The translations under genes were made by a program, and so were the position numbers. From NCBI RefSeq assembly GCF_002188635.1, contig NZ_NINX01000038.1, forward strand, positions 124,001 to 188,000: a stretch of DNA of 64,000 nt, written 5' to 3'. Positions 47,906 to 56,229 of this stretch are shown one piece after another (the stretch's first letter is position 1; every line of letters starts with the position of its first letter). The notes beneath the pieces were generated by a model. It was given only the letters and a program-made list of their open reading frames with translations. It did no database searches and was not told the origin of the DNA. This DNA comes from Pigmentiphaga sp. NML030171. Its GTDB lineage: Bacteria; Pseudomonadota; Gammaproteobacteria; Burkholderiales; Burkholderiaceae_B.

Positions 47906-47936
47906 GGAGCTTGCGCCACGTGGCGGCGCAAGCTCC
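47906..47936 (-). terminator. Hairpin between the Bug gene and dctB, possible attenuator
   Basis: GGAGCTTGCGCC (47906-47917) and GGCGCAAGCTCC (47925-47936) pair perfectly around a 7-base loop, starting 7 bases after the Bug stop on the minus strand. Only a short T-rich stretch follows (GATGTCTTT), so this may be a partial terminator or stabiliser, giving more Bug protein than kinase from a common transcript. Confidence 0.5.
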
Positions 47937-47943
47937 TTTGCGT

Positions 47944-48918
47944 CTAGTCGGCGTAGACGCCGGCCGCCCGGATGATGGGCGTCCACTTGGCGATCTCGTT
48001 GCCAAGATGCTTGCGCAGCGAGTCGGGCCGGGCCCGTTCGCCGGTCGCCGCCTGCGCCCCCAGTTCCTCCATCTTCCCGCGGAACACCGGGTCCTGGACC
48101 GCCGCCTGCAGCGCGGCCGACAGCTTCTCGACCACGGCCGGCGGCGTGCCCTTGGGCGCATACATCGCGTGCCAGATCTTGACCTCGATGCCCGGCAGCC
48201 CCTGCTCGGCCGCGGCCGGGATGTCCTTGAACGCGTCGATGCGCGTGGACTGCATCGCGACGTAGGGCTTGACCACGCCGGCCTTGATCTGTCCGGCGAC
48301 GTTGGTGGTCTGGTCGCACATCAGGTTCACCTGGCCGCCGATGAGGTCGGTCAGCGCCGGCGCGGTCCCCTTGTAGGGCACCGTGCCCAGCTGCGTGCCT
48401 ATGGTGCTCATGAACAGCAGGCCGCACAGGTGCGAGGCCGACCCGATGCCGGCATTCGCCAGGAACAGCTTGCTGGAATTGGCCTTGATGTAGGGCAGCA
48501 GGTCCTTGAAGTTGTCCGGCGGCAGGCTCTTGGTGCCCAGCAGCACCATCGGCACGTCGGCGATCTCGCCGATCATCTCGAAGTCCTTGAGCGGATCGAA
48601 GCCCAACTGGCGGTACAAGGCCGGCGCGGTGGACATGCCGATGTGGTGGATCAGCACCGTATGGCCGTCGTTGCGTGCGGTGGCCACCTTCTTCGCGCCT
48701 ATGGTGCCGCCCGCTCCGCCTACGTTCTCGATCACGATCTGGCCCTTCAGGTGCCTGGCCATGACGGCCGTCACGTCGCGCGCCACCTTGTCGGTGGGGC
48801 CGCCCGCGGCGAACGGCACGACGGCGACGATGGGCGCGCTGCCGGGGAAGTCCTGCGCCTGGGCCGGAGCGGCCAGGGCCGCCAGGACGCCGAGCGATAA
48901 CGTGGAAAGAAACTTCAT
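47944..48918 (-). CDS. Bug-family (TctC-like) periplasmic solute-binding protein
   Basis: A 324-residue binding protein with a signal peptide cleaved near AQAQ. It shows VVPFAAGGPTDKVARDVTAVM, IENVGGAGGTIGAKKVA, GTVPYKGTAPALTDLIGGQVNLMCDQ and GIEVKIWHAMYAPKGTPP. The family binds carboxylates, amino acids or nicotinate-like ligands for TTT transporters or for signalling. A perfect AAGGAGG precedes ATG 48918, and it begins 10 bases after the DUF6351-like gene. Its place upstream of dctB suggests a role as a periplasmic co-sensor or capture protein. Confidence 0.9.
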   Translation of the reverse strand: MKFLSTLSLGVLAALAAPAQAQDFPGSAPIVAVVPFAAGGPTDKVARDVTAVMARHLKGQIVIENVGGAGGTIGAKKVATARNDGHTVLIHHIGMSTAPALYRQLGFDPLKDFEMIGEIADVPMVLLGTKSLPPDNFKDLLPYIKANSSKLFLANAGIGSASHLCGLLFMSTIGTQLGTVPYKGTAPALTDLIGGQVNLMCDQTTNVAGQIKAGVVKPYVAMQSTRIDAFKDIPAAAEQGLPGIEVKIWHAMYAPKGTPPAVVEKLSAALQAAVQDPVFRGKMEELGAQAATGERARPDSLRKHLGNEIAKWTPIIRAAGVYAD

Positions 48919-48928
48919 TTCTACCTCC

Positions 48929-51142
48929 TTAAGGACGAGTGATGTCGAACACCAGATTCCGGGGGGACGGGCCGAACGACAGCCACGTGCCCTTGAGCGG
49001 CTGCTGCTCCACGCCGGGCTTGCTCCAGTCGCACACGCCGCCGGGGAAGATCTGCCGCAGGCGCTCCAGCTGTCCGGCATTCAGCGTGACCTTGTAGTCG
49101 GCCGGGTCGACGGCCTTGAGCTGGCACTTGACGATGTTGTCGGCCAGCGGCGCGCCAGCCACCAGGCGCGGCGTGATGCCTGCCGGGTAGAGCTGGTTGC
49201 AGCGTCCGTCGCCATAGGCCGTGGACGGTTCGACGATCTTGTTGCCGCCACTGTCCCAGCAGGCATCCGCCAGCCCCGCGGGCTTGTGCGAGACGACCTT
49301 GCGCGACCTGGGCTGGTCGGAGGCGTCGCCCACCACGCCCATCAACCACTGGTCCATGAGCTGCAGCAGGTTGTCGCCCACCGGGCCCGGTCCGAGCATG
49401 ACGTGGTTGTCGAAATGCCCGTTGGCGGCCTTCAGGCGCTCGCGCACCGAGTACGAGTGGATCTTGTTGTGGATGTCGCCGTTCACCGCGTTGTCGAAGT
49501 AGTCGCGGTGCTCCAGGATGGCGGTCGAGGCCAGGCCGCCCCCGCCATGGGTGATGCGCCCCGACTGGTAGGCGCGGCGGATCGCGTCGATGTCGCCGGT
49601 CGTGCGGGCCGCCGTGGGCTTCAGGTCCACGTCCAGGCCGCCGATGTTGGCGTTCAGGTCCAGGAACTCTTCCACCGTGATGGCGCCGTCGTTCAGCGCC
49701 TTCAGTCCGTACTGCACGCCCACGTTGTCGATCGGCCGCAGCGCGAAGCCCCGGCTGTCCTTGCCGTAGACGTTCACCGTATGGTCATACACGGTGGCGC
49801 GGCTGCCGCCGGGGTTGTTGACCGGGTGATACTTCAGGCTTTCCTGGAACCCCGCCGGGAACGAGACCACCGGATCCAGCCGGCCGGCGCTGCCGCTCAT
49901 ATTGGCGATGTTGCCGACCTGCAGGTAGCCGGAGATCGCCTTCTTCTTCTCGTCGCTGTAGGGCAGCCCGCCCGCGCGGTTGAAGTAGTTGTTCAGCAGC
50001 CGGGAATCGAAGACCTTGAACAGCGTGGCCGAGGTGACGTCCGGGAACACCATGTTCACGATGATGCCGTCGAACAGTCCGGGATAGTTGTCCGAGGTCT
50101 GGAAGCTCTGATAGGCGCCGCCCGATCCGCCGGTGCCTATCGTGTAGACCGGCACGCCGTAGGCCTCGATGAAGCGCTCCTTGGTCATCGCGACGGTCTC
50201 CGACGACAGCAGGTCGTTGCAGTTGGAGCCGAAGATGTTCAGCGTGGACGTGACGGCCGCGTAGCCCTGCTTCATCCACTCGTCGACGATCAGGGTGCCG
50301 AAGGTCGCGCCCTGCGTGTACCAGCCGCCCTGGCAGCCGCCGCCCAGCGGATACATCAGCTTGCCGTTCCAGGCCTTCGAACGCTTGTTCGGGCCGATCT
50401 CGCCGTCGTTGAGCGGATCGTGCAGCATCGCCGACTGGTAGATGCCGCGGTTGATCGTGCCCGTTTCCAGCCGCACGAGATATGGCACCGTGCGCTCGGT
50501 CGGCTTGCCCTCGTCGATGGTGATGGTGGCCATGTCGGTCGGATAGACCGTGGGCGTGTTCCAGCGGCTGTTGCCGCCCGACTTGTTCCGGTAGAAGTAA
50601 TCGACCCGCGTATTGGTGGAGCAGTGCTCGCCGAACGGCCCGTCCAGCGTGCCGCCGCCCAGCCGGCCGAAGGTGGTGGTGGTGCACAGGAAGGGCTTCT
50701 GGTGGGGGCCGGAGATCATCGGCCCGGTGATGGGATAGTTCGTGACCTCCAGCGTGGCGGTCGCGTCCCCGACCTGGGCGCGCAAGGTGTTCTTGCCCAG
50801 CGCCATGCCGCTCACCAGCCCCTGCCAGGTGCGATCGCCGATCTTCGCGAACGCCCGCGACACGTCGCTCTTGTCCAGCATGACCACCGGCGTGCCGCTG
50901 ACGCCGGCCGGCACCTCCAGCCGCACCAGCGCGTCGTCGCCCGTGACGTAGTCCGGCAGCGAGGAAACCGTGCTCAGCTTGAGGGCCGGCGCCGGCGGCG
51001 GTCCCGGAGGCGCTCCGCCATCCCCGTCATCCCCGCCGCAGGCCGTGGCCAGCACCGCGGCGGCGCCCGCCGCCAGGGCCAGCCGGCCCATTCCATATCC
51101 ATGGGCGCGCGCCTGCCGCCCCCGTGTCGTCTCGGGTCTCAT
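48929..51142 (-). CDS. Large DUF6351-like lipoprotein with hydrolase-type motif
   Basis: A 737-residue exported protein. The signal ends in LATACGG, so Cys35 would be lipidated, followed by a Gly/Asp/Pro linker. The body contains GTGGSGGAYQSFQTSD, a GxSxG-like nucleophile elbow, and several Cys (CTTTTFGRL, EHCSTNTR, GCQGGWY, SNCNDLL, ACWDSG, CNQLYPAG, VCDWSKP), which may form disulfides. It resembles the DUF6351 group, related to secreted esterases; substrate unknown. ATG 51142 is preceded by AGGAGGAGGCAGGA. It is the first gene of the unit with Bug, dctB and dctD. Confidence 0.75.
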   Translation of the reverse strand: MRPETTRGRQARAHGYGMGRLALAAGAAAVLATACGGDDGDGGAPPGPPPAPALKLSTVSSLPDYVTGDDALVRLEVPAGVSGTPVVMLDKSDVSRAFAKIGDRTWQGLVSGMALGKNTLRAQVGDATATLEVTNYPITGPMISGPHQKPFLCTTTTFGRLGGGTLDGPFGEHCSTNTRVDYFYRNKSGGNSRWNTPTVYPTDMATITIDEGKPTERTVPYLVRLETGTINRGIYQSAMLHDPLNDGEIGPNKRSKAWNGKLMYPLGGGCQGGWYTQGATFGTLIVDEWMKQGYAAVTSTLNIFGSNCNDLLSSETVAMTKERFIEAYGVPVYTIGTGGSGGAYQSFQTSDNYPGLFDGIIVNMVFPDVTSATLFKVFDSRLLNNYFNRAGGLPYSDEKKKAISGYLQVGNIANMSGSAGRLDPVVSFPAGFQESLKYHPVNNPGGSRATVYDHTVNVYGKDSRGFALRPIDNVGVQYGLKALNDGAITVEEFLDLNANIGGLDVDLKPTAARTTGDIDAIRRAYQSGRITHGGGGLASTAILEHRDYFDNAVNGDIHNKIHSYSVRERLKAANGHFDNHVMLGPGPVGDNLLQLMDQWLMGVVGDASDQPRSRKVVSHKPAGLADACWDSGGNKIVEPSTAYGDGRCNQLYPAGITPRLVAGAPLADNIVKCQLKAVDPADYKVTLNAGQLERLRQIFPGGVCDWSKPGVEQQPLKGTWLSFGPSPRNLVFDITRP

Positions 51143-51195
51143 TCCTGCCTCCTCCTGTCATGTGTCTTGAATCTTCTCGTTACAGCGACGGAGGA

Positions 51196-51214
51196 TTAGC
51201 AACACCCATGCCAA
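51196..51214 (-). promoter_or_regulatory. Sigma-54 promoter upstream of the DUF6351-like/Bug/dctBD unit
   Basis: On the minus strand TTGGCATGGGTGTTGCTAA matches the -24/-12 consensus YTGGCACGNNNNTTGCW with one mismatch (T for C at the sixth consensus base), and GG and GC are separated by exactly 10 bases. Transcription would start about 45 bases before the lipoprotein ATG. DctD, encoded at the far end of the same unit, is the obvious activator. The sequence match is direct; use in the cell is inferred. Confidence 0.75.
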
Positions 51215-51363
51215 CACGGCCCCGGCACGCGAACATGCGGCAAGGGCCTGTTTTCATTGGCGTTTTCGGGAGCCGGCGGGCAGAGGGAGCGACACGGGCG
51301 GCCAGAATTCCGCCATGCGGGCCGCCCGCCGTTCCGGAATTCCGCAACGGCGGGCGCGAGAGG

Positions 51364-52431
51364 TCAGTTCCGGTCGGGAGAAGGCGGACCGTCTATCGAC
51401 GAGAACAGGTCCCACACGGCCATGAACAGCGCGGCGATCAGCGGCCCGATCACGAAGCCGTTGATCCCGAACAGCGCCATGCCGCCCAGGGTCGAGATCA
51501 GCACCACGTAGTCGGGCATGCGCGTGTCCTTGCCGACCAGGATGGGACGCAGCACGTTGTCGACCAGGCCGATCACCAGGATGCCGTACAGGGTCAGGAT
51601 GATTCCCTGCAGCACGGCGCCGGACAGGAGGAAGTAGACGGCGACCGGCCCCCAGATCAGCCCGGCCCCCACCGCCGGCAGCAGCGACAGGAAAGCCATC
51701 ACGACGCTCCACAACAGGGCGCCCTTGATGCCCAGGATCCAGAAGATCAGGCCGCCCAGCATGCCCTGGGTGATGGCTACCACGATATTGCCCTTGACCG
51801 TGGCCCGCACGACCGCGATGAACTTGCGGAACAGGTGGCGCTTGTGTTCCTCGGTCAGCGGCAGGGCCTGGCGGATGCGGGCGGACAGGTCCGGGCCGTC
51901 GCGCAGCAGGAAGAACAGCAGATACAGCATGACCCCCAGGCTGATGACGAACTGGAAGGTGTTCTGGCCGATGTTCAGCGCCTGGGTGGCGAAGAACTGG
52001 CTGCCCCGGGTCGCGACCTCGGCCAGCTTGTTCTGGATGCTGTTCACGTCCACCAGGCCGAACTTCTCCAGCAGGCTGCGCGCGGTGGGAGGCAGGGCCG
52101 CCATGGCCTGGTCGAGGTAGCCGCGGAAATCGATGTCGCCCGCCTTGATCTGCTCGTAGAGTCCCGCGCCCTGGCTGACGATGGTGCCTGCGATGAGCGA
52201 GACCGGGATGATCACGATGAGCACGCACACCGCCAGCGTGGCCAGGGCCGCCAGGTTGTTGCGGCCGCCGAACGCAGCCACCAGCCGGCGCTGCAAGGGG
52301 AAGAAGATGATGGCCAGGATGGCCCCCCAGAATACGGCGCCGAAGAACGGCCACAGCAGCCAGCCGAACGCCAGCGTGACCAATACCAGCAGGAGCAGGA
52401 AGGTGCGGTATTGCAGAGAGGTCTGGCTCAT
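51364..52431 (-). CDS. AI-2E/PerM-family membrane transporter
   Basis: A 355-residue polytopic protein with about eight hydrophobic segments. Typical family blocks are WPFFGAVFWGAILAIIFFPLQRRL at residues 27-50, ILVIGLVDNVLRPILVGKDTRMPDYVVLISTLGG near 290-323 and LFGINGFVIGPLIAALF near the end. Some members export autoinducer-2 or act as Na+/H+ antiporters; the role is usually unknown. Followed on the opposite side by the TRIC-family gene upstream with 13 bases between. Confidence 0.9.
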   Translation of the reverse strand: MSQTSLQYRTFLLLLVLVTLAFGWLLWPFFGAVFWGAILAIIFFPLQRRLVAAFGGRNNLAALATLAVCVLIVIIPVSLIAGTIVSQGAGLYEQIKAGDIDFRGYLDQAMAALPPTARSLLEKFGLVDVNSIQNKLAEVATRGSQFFATQALNIGQNTFQFVISLGVMLYLLFFLLRDGPDLSARIRQALPLTEEHKRHLFRKFIAVVRATVKGNIVVAITQGMLGGLIFWILGIKGALLWSVVMAFLSLLPAVGAGLIWGPVAVYFLLSGAVLQGIILTLYGILVIGLVDNVLRPILVGKDTRMPDYVVLISTLGGMALFGINGFVIGPLIAALFMAVWDLFSSIDGPPSPDRN

Positions 52432-52444
52432 CGAGGACGTTCCT

Positions 52445-53065
52445 TCAATGTTCGGGAGGCGTTCTGGTCGTGAAGACGGGCAGGGTCAGGCTCCAGCGGA
52501 TGGCGACCATGCGGAACAGGAAGCCGGCCACCAGCGCGATGGCGGTGGCATGATCGTGCCCGACGCCGTAGCGCTGCAGCAACACGTACAGCGTGCCGGT
52601 CGCCAGCGCGACGGAGGCGTAGAGGTCGCGGCGCAGGACCAGCGGCACCTGGTTGCACAGGATGTCGCGCAGCAGGCCGCCGCAGATGCCGGTCACCATG
52701 CCCATCAGCACCACGATGGCGGGATGCGCGCCCGCGGCCTCGGCCACGTCGCAGCCGATCACGGCGAAGGCGACCAGGCCCAGCGCGTCCAGCAGCAGGA
52801 AGGCCATGCGCACCCGATGCATGTACCGGACCAGGAGCGCCGCCGCCAGGGCCGCCCCCACGGTGAAGAATAGATATTCGGGATGGGCCACCCAGCCCAG
52901 CGGATAGTGGCCCAGCAGCACGTCGCGGATGGAGCCGCCCCCCAGGGCCGTGACCGTGCCGACGACGCAGACCCCGAACAGGTCCATGCGGCGCCTCATG
53001 CCCATGATCGCGCCCGAGGCGGCCTCGGCGGTGATGGCGACCAGATAGATCACTTGCAGCAACAT
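52445..53065 (-). CDS. TRIC/UPF0126-family cation channel
   Basis: A 206-residue protein of seven hydrophobic segments made of two repeated three-helix units, each with a conserved Gly-rich loop: VTALGGGSIRDVLLGHYP and VTGICGGLLRDILCNQVP. This pseudo-dimeric pattern is the UPF0126/trimeric intracellular cation channel family. The physiological ion or substrate in bacteria is not settled (K+ or glycine have been proposed for relatives). It lies 13 bases upstream of the PerM-like gene, suggesting co-transcription. Confidence 0.9.
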   Translation of the reverse strand: MLLQVIYLVAITAEAASGAIMGMRRRMDLFGVCVVGTVTALGGGSIRDVLLGHYPLGWVAHPEYLFFTVGAALAAALLVRYMHRVRMAFLLLDALGLVAFAVIGCDVAEAAGAHPAIVVLMGMVTGICGGLLRDILCNQVPLVLRRDLYASVALATGTLYVLLQRYGVGHDHATAIALVAGFLFRMVAIRWSLTLPVFTTRTPPEH

Positions 53066-53160
53066 AAGCGGGGCCGCTCGGCCGTCTCCTTTTCCCTGCG
53101 CGCCGGAGCGGCGCGCGAACCACGCGGATTATCGCATCCGGCCGGACCGCGGGGCGCCTG

Positions 53161-54063
53161 CTAGGATCCGACGGCTGGCAGGGCCTGCATCAGGGTCGCG
53201 CGGAAGTCATCCAGGACAGGCGGCCCCTTGAAACCGCGCCGCGTCACCTGATAGAGGTCCAGGCTGACCGCCGGCTTGACCAGCAGATCGGTGGCCACCC
53301 GGTGGCGGTGGCAGGCGACCAGCGCGAACGTGGGGATGACCGCCGTGCCCAGCCCGGCTTCGACCATGGAGATCAGGGTCTCGAAGAAGTTGAAGCTGGC
53401 GCGGTCCTCGTTGCCGCGGCCGATCTTCTCCAGGTGCGGCTCGATCAGCCGCTGGATGGGATTCGCGGGCGGCAGGCCGAGCAACGGCACCTCGCGCAGG
53501 CTGGTCCAGGCCGCCGTGCCCACCGGCCGGCCCGGTACCCCGTCCGTCGGTGCGACGCGCATCAGCCGGAATTTGCCCACCGGCGCGCGGTCCAGCCCCG
53601 CCAGCGGCTTGAAGAAGAACCCCAGTCCGATATCGGCCTCGCCCGCCGCCACCAGCGCCTCGACCTGCTGCAGTTCGGTATCGGCCAGCCGCAGTTCCAC
53701 GTGGGGGTGGGATTGCTTGAACAGCTGGAACACCCGGGGCAGGATGTTGGACGAGATCAGCGGCGTGGCCGCGATGCGCAGCGTCTGCCTTGCGCGCCGG
53801 CCGGCCACGCCCAGCTTGGACACCACCTCCTCCAGGTCCCCCACCACCCGCTGCGCCACGGGCAGCAGGTCGCGGCCGGCCTCGGTCAGCACCACCATCC
53901 GGGTCGTGCGGTCGAACAGCCGGCAATCGAGCTGCTTTTCCATCTCGCGAATCATGATGCTGAGCCCGGCCTGCGTCATATGGGCCTTCTCGGCGGCGCG
54001 GGTGAAATTGCCGATCCGCGCGACGTGCAGGAACACCTGCAACTGGCGCAATGAGAGATTCAT
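53161..54063 (-). CDS. LysR-family transcriptional regulator
   Basis: A full-length 300-residue LysR protein: winged helix LSLRQLQVFLHVARIGNFTRAAEKAHMTQAGLSIMIREMEKQL, then the effector domain with TLRIAATPLISSNILPRVFQLFKQSHP. It is divergent from the FAD monooxygenase gene across 126 bases that hold an AT-rich stretch with the short inverted repeat ATATG/CATAT at 54073-54086. By the usual LysR layout it should control the monooxygenase gene. The inducer is not known. Confidence 0.92.
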   Translation of the reverse strand: MNLSLRQLQVFLHVARIGNFTRAAEKAHMTQAGLSIMIREMEKQLDCRLFDRTTRMVVLTEAGRDLLPVAQRVVGDLEEVVSKLGVAGRRARQTLRIAATPLISSNILPRVFQLFKQSHPHVELRLADTELQQVEALVAAGEADIGLGFFFKPLAGLDRAPVGKFRLMRVAPTDGVPGRPVGTAAWTSLREVPLLGLPPANPIQRLIEPHLEKIGRGNEDRASFNFFETLISMVEAGLGTAVIPTFALVACHRHRVATDLLVKPAVSLDLYQVTRRGFKGPPVLDDFRATLMQALPAVGS

Positions 54064-54136
54064 AAAACTCTAATATGTATTCATATCATATCTAAACTTC
54101 AAAAATAATACGTTCTGGCGCCTAATACCAGCACCA

Positions 54137-54160
54137 GCGGATCCCTGGCCAGGGATCCGC
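54137..54160. repeat. Perfect 24-bp palindrome in the leader of the monooxygenase gene
   Basis: Twelve bases, GCGGATCCCTGG, are followed immediately by their exact reverse complement with no loop. It ends 29 bases before the monooxygenase ATG and would fold into a hairpin in its mRNA leader or serve as a dimeric protein site. It is not followed by a T tract, so termination is unlikely. Confidence 0.8.
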
Positions 54161-54189
54161 AAGAGAAAGTTCATCACGAGGGTACGAAC

Positions 54190-55449
54190 ATGAGCAGCAA
54201 AGAGGACGTGGTCATCATCGGCGCCGGGATAGGCGGGCTGACGCTGGCCCTGAGTCTCCACCAGGCCGGCATCGCCTGCCGCATCTACGAGGCCGTGCCC
54301 GAACTGCGGCCGCTGGGCGTGGGCATCAACGTCCTGCCCCACGCGGCGCGCGAGCTGGCCGAGCTGGGCCTGCTGCCCGAGCTGGACAAGGTGGGCGTGC
54401 GTACGCGCGAGTCCATCTTCTTCAACGAACACGGGCAATTCGTGTTCCGCGAAGCCGCGGGCCTGGCCGCCGGCTTCGACTGGCCGCAATACTCCATCCA
54501 CCGGGGCGACCTGCAGACCGTGCTGTTCGACGCCGTCAAGCAGCGCCTGGGCCCGGACGCCGTGGTCTGCGGACAGCGCTGCACCGGCGCCACGCAGGAC
54601 GGGGAATCGATCACCGCGCACTTCGTCTCGCCCGACGGCGAACGCCTGCCCGACGTGCGCGCCCGCCTGCTGGTCGCCTGCGACGGCGTGCACTCGGCCC
54701 TGCGCAAGCAGCTCTATCCACAGGAAGGCGCACCCCGCTATTCGGGCGTCAACATGTGGCGCGGGACCGCGGTATGGAAACCGTTCCTGAGCGAGGCCAG
54801 CATGGTGCGCGCGGGCTGGCTGGACGTGGGCAAGATGGTGATCTACCCCATCCGCAACGACGTCGACGGCAAGGGCAGCCAATTGATCAACTGGGTGGCG
54901 GAAATCACCGATCCCAATCCGGCCATCCGCGACTGGAGCCGGCCGGGCAGGCTGGAAGACTTCCTGCCTGCCTTCGAGGACTGGCATTTCGATTGGCTGG
55001 ACGTTCCCGCCCTGATCCGGTCCTCGGACTCGATCCTGGAATATCCCATGGTGGACCAGGATCCCCTGCCCACCTGGACCCAGGGCCGCCTGACGCTGCT
55101 CGGCGACGCCGCCCACCCCATGGTGCCGCGGGGGTCGAACGGCGCGGGCCAGGCCATCATCGACGCCCGCTACCTGGCGGGCCAGTTGAAGCGGCGAGGC
55201 CTGACCGAGGAAGCCCTGCAGGACTACGACAAGGTCCGGGTCGCGGCAACCACGCAGGTGGTGCTGACCAACCGCACGAATCCGCCCGACGCCATCCTGC
55301 GCGAGGTCTACGAGCGGACCGGCGGCAAGCGCTTCGAACAGCTCGAACCCATCGTCTCCCAGGCCGAGCTGCAGGCCATCTCCGACAACTACAAGAAAGT
55401 CGCCGGCTACAGCCCGGCCGCGCTGAAGGCCCGGCCCTCCTTCCTCTGA
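54190..55449 (+). CDS. FAD-dependent monooxygenase (PhzS/aromatic hydroxylase-like)
   Basis: A 419-residue class A flavoprotein monooxygenase. It has the FAD-binding VVIIGAGIGGLTLALSLHQAG, the DG motif LLVACDGVHSALRKQLYP, and LTLLGDAAHPMVPRGSNGAGQAI, which holds the ribityl group. The protein belongs to the group often labelled flavin-dependent oxidoreductase, near PhzS, hydroxylating aromatic acids or heterocycles; the substrate is not readable. It is divergent from a LysR regulator and followed by an intrinsic terminator. Confidence 0.9.
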   Translation: MSSKEDVVIIGAGIGGLTLALSLHQAGIACRIYEAVPELRPLGVGINVLPHAARELAELGLLPELDKVGVRTRESIFFNEHGQFVFREAAGLAAGFDWPQYSIHRGDLQTVLFDAVKQRLGPDAVVCGQRCTGATQDGESITAHFVSPDGERLPDVRARLLVACDGVHSALRKQLYPQEGAPRYSGVNMWRGTAVWKPFLSEASMVRAGWLDVGKMVIYPIRNDVDGKGSQLINWVAEITDPNPAIRDWSRPGRLEDFLPAFEDWHFDWLDVPALIRSSDSILEYPMVDQDPLPTWTQGRLTLLGDAAHPMVPRGSNGAGQAIIDARYLAGQLKRRGLTEEALQDYDKVRVAATTQVVLTNRTNPPDAILREVYERTGGKRFEQLEPIVSQAELQAISDNYKKVAGYSPAALKARPSFL

Positions 55450-55488
55450 CCCCGGCGCGGTCCGCGAAGGACCGCCCCGCCCTTTCCG

Positions 55489-55517
55489 AGCCGCCCTCTG
55501 GGGCGGCTTTTGTTTTT
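55489..55517 (+). terminator. Intrinsic terminator after the FAD monooxygenase
   Basis: AGCCGCCC and GGGCGGCT (55489-55496, 55501-55508) form an 8-bp stem with TCTG loop, followed by TTTTGTTTTT. It ends the monooxygenase transcript 60 bases after its stop and separates it from the VOC-hydrolase-IclR unit. Confidence 0.92.
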
Positions 55518-55573
55518 GCAAGTTCCGAAATTATTGAAAAATTTTATCGGAAAAAAACCGCCATATTTAAATT

Positions 55574-55616
55574 AAAAGTATCTGTTATTGATACTTTTTC
55601 AAAATTCGCCGACAAT
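55574..55616 (+). promoter_or_regulatory. Promoter of the VOC-hydrolase-IclR unit with an overlapping inverted repeat
   Basis: A -35 TTGATA (55588-55593) and -10 GACAAT (55611-55616) have an ideal 17-base spacer, about 60 bases before the VOC gene. The arms AAAAGTATC (55574-55582) and GATACTTTT (55590-55598) form a perfect 9-bp inverted repeat with a 7-base centre that covers the -35. The block is strikingly AT-rich for this genome. The IclR protein encoded as third gene of the unit is the best candidate ligand. The dyad is seen; its owner is inferred. Confidence 0.7.
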
Positions 55617-55675
55617 CTCTGCCACATCATCGACAGCCCCCACCGCCCCCGGCGCCGGGAGCAGAAGGAGACACC

Positions 55676-56194
55676 ATGGCAACGCTCGTTCCCATACAAG
55701 GCCTGCACCACTACGCCTACCGGTGCCGCGACGCCGAGGAAACCCGCCACTTCTACGAGGACCTCCTGGGCCTGCCGCTCGCGCACGTGATCCGGGCCGA
55801 CCACGTGCCCAGCACCGGCGAATACTGCCCCTACGTCCACATCTTCTTCGAGATGCGGGACGGCTCCTACATGGCCTTCTTCGACCTGGGCGACGGCCAG
55901 GCGGCCGAACCTTCCGCCAACACCCCCGACTGGGTCAACCACATCGCGCTGCAGGTCGAGTCCGAGGACGAACTCCGCGCGGCCCGCGCCCGCCTGGAAG
56001 CGGCCGGAGTCGAGGTCCTGGGCGTCACGGACCACGGCTTCGTCAGGTCCATCTACTTCTTCGACCCCAATGGCATCCGGCTCGAACTGACGACCCGCAC
56101 CGCGCCGGCCGCCAAGCTCGACGAATTCAAGGCCTCGGCCCATGCCGAACTGGCGGACTGGGTCCGCACCCGGCCCTCGGCCGCCCATCGCTAA
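55676..56194 (+). CDS. VOC-superfamily protein (glyoxalase/extradiol dioxygenase fold)
   Basis: A 172-residue two-module VOC protein. The first module begins IQGLHHYAYRCRDAEETRHFYEDLLGLPL, giving a His metal ligand near residue 10. The second includes NHIALQVESEDELRAARARLEAAGVEV and SIYFFDPNGIRLELT with a Glu ligand near 136. His, His and Glu suit a divalent metal. Members cleave rings, isomerise or bind aromatics. It is first in a three-gene unit with a hydrolase and an IclR regulator, which fits ring cleavage followed by C-C or ester hydrolysis. Confidence 0.85.
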   Translation: MATLVPIQGLHHYAYRCRDAEETRHFYEDLLGLPLAHVIRADHVPSTGEYCPYVHIFFEMRDGSYMAFFDLGDGQAAEPSANTPDWVNHIALQVESEDELRAARARLEAAGVEVLGVTDHGFVRSIYFFDPNGIRLELTTRTAPAAKLDEFKASAHAELADWVRTRPSAAHR

Positions 56195-56229
56195 CCACCC
56201 GCCCCGCAACCCACAAGGAAATCCGCGTC

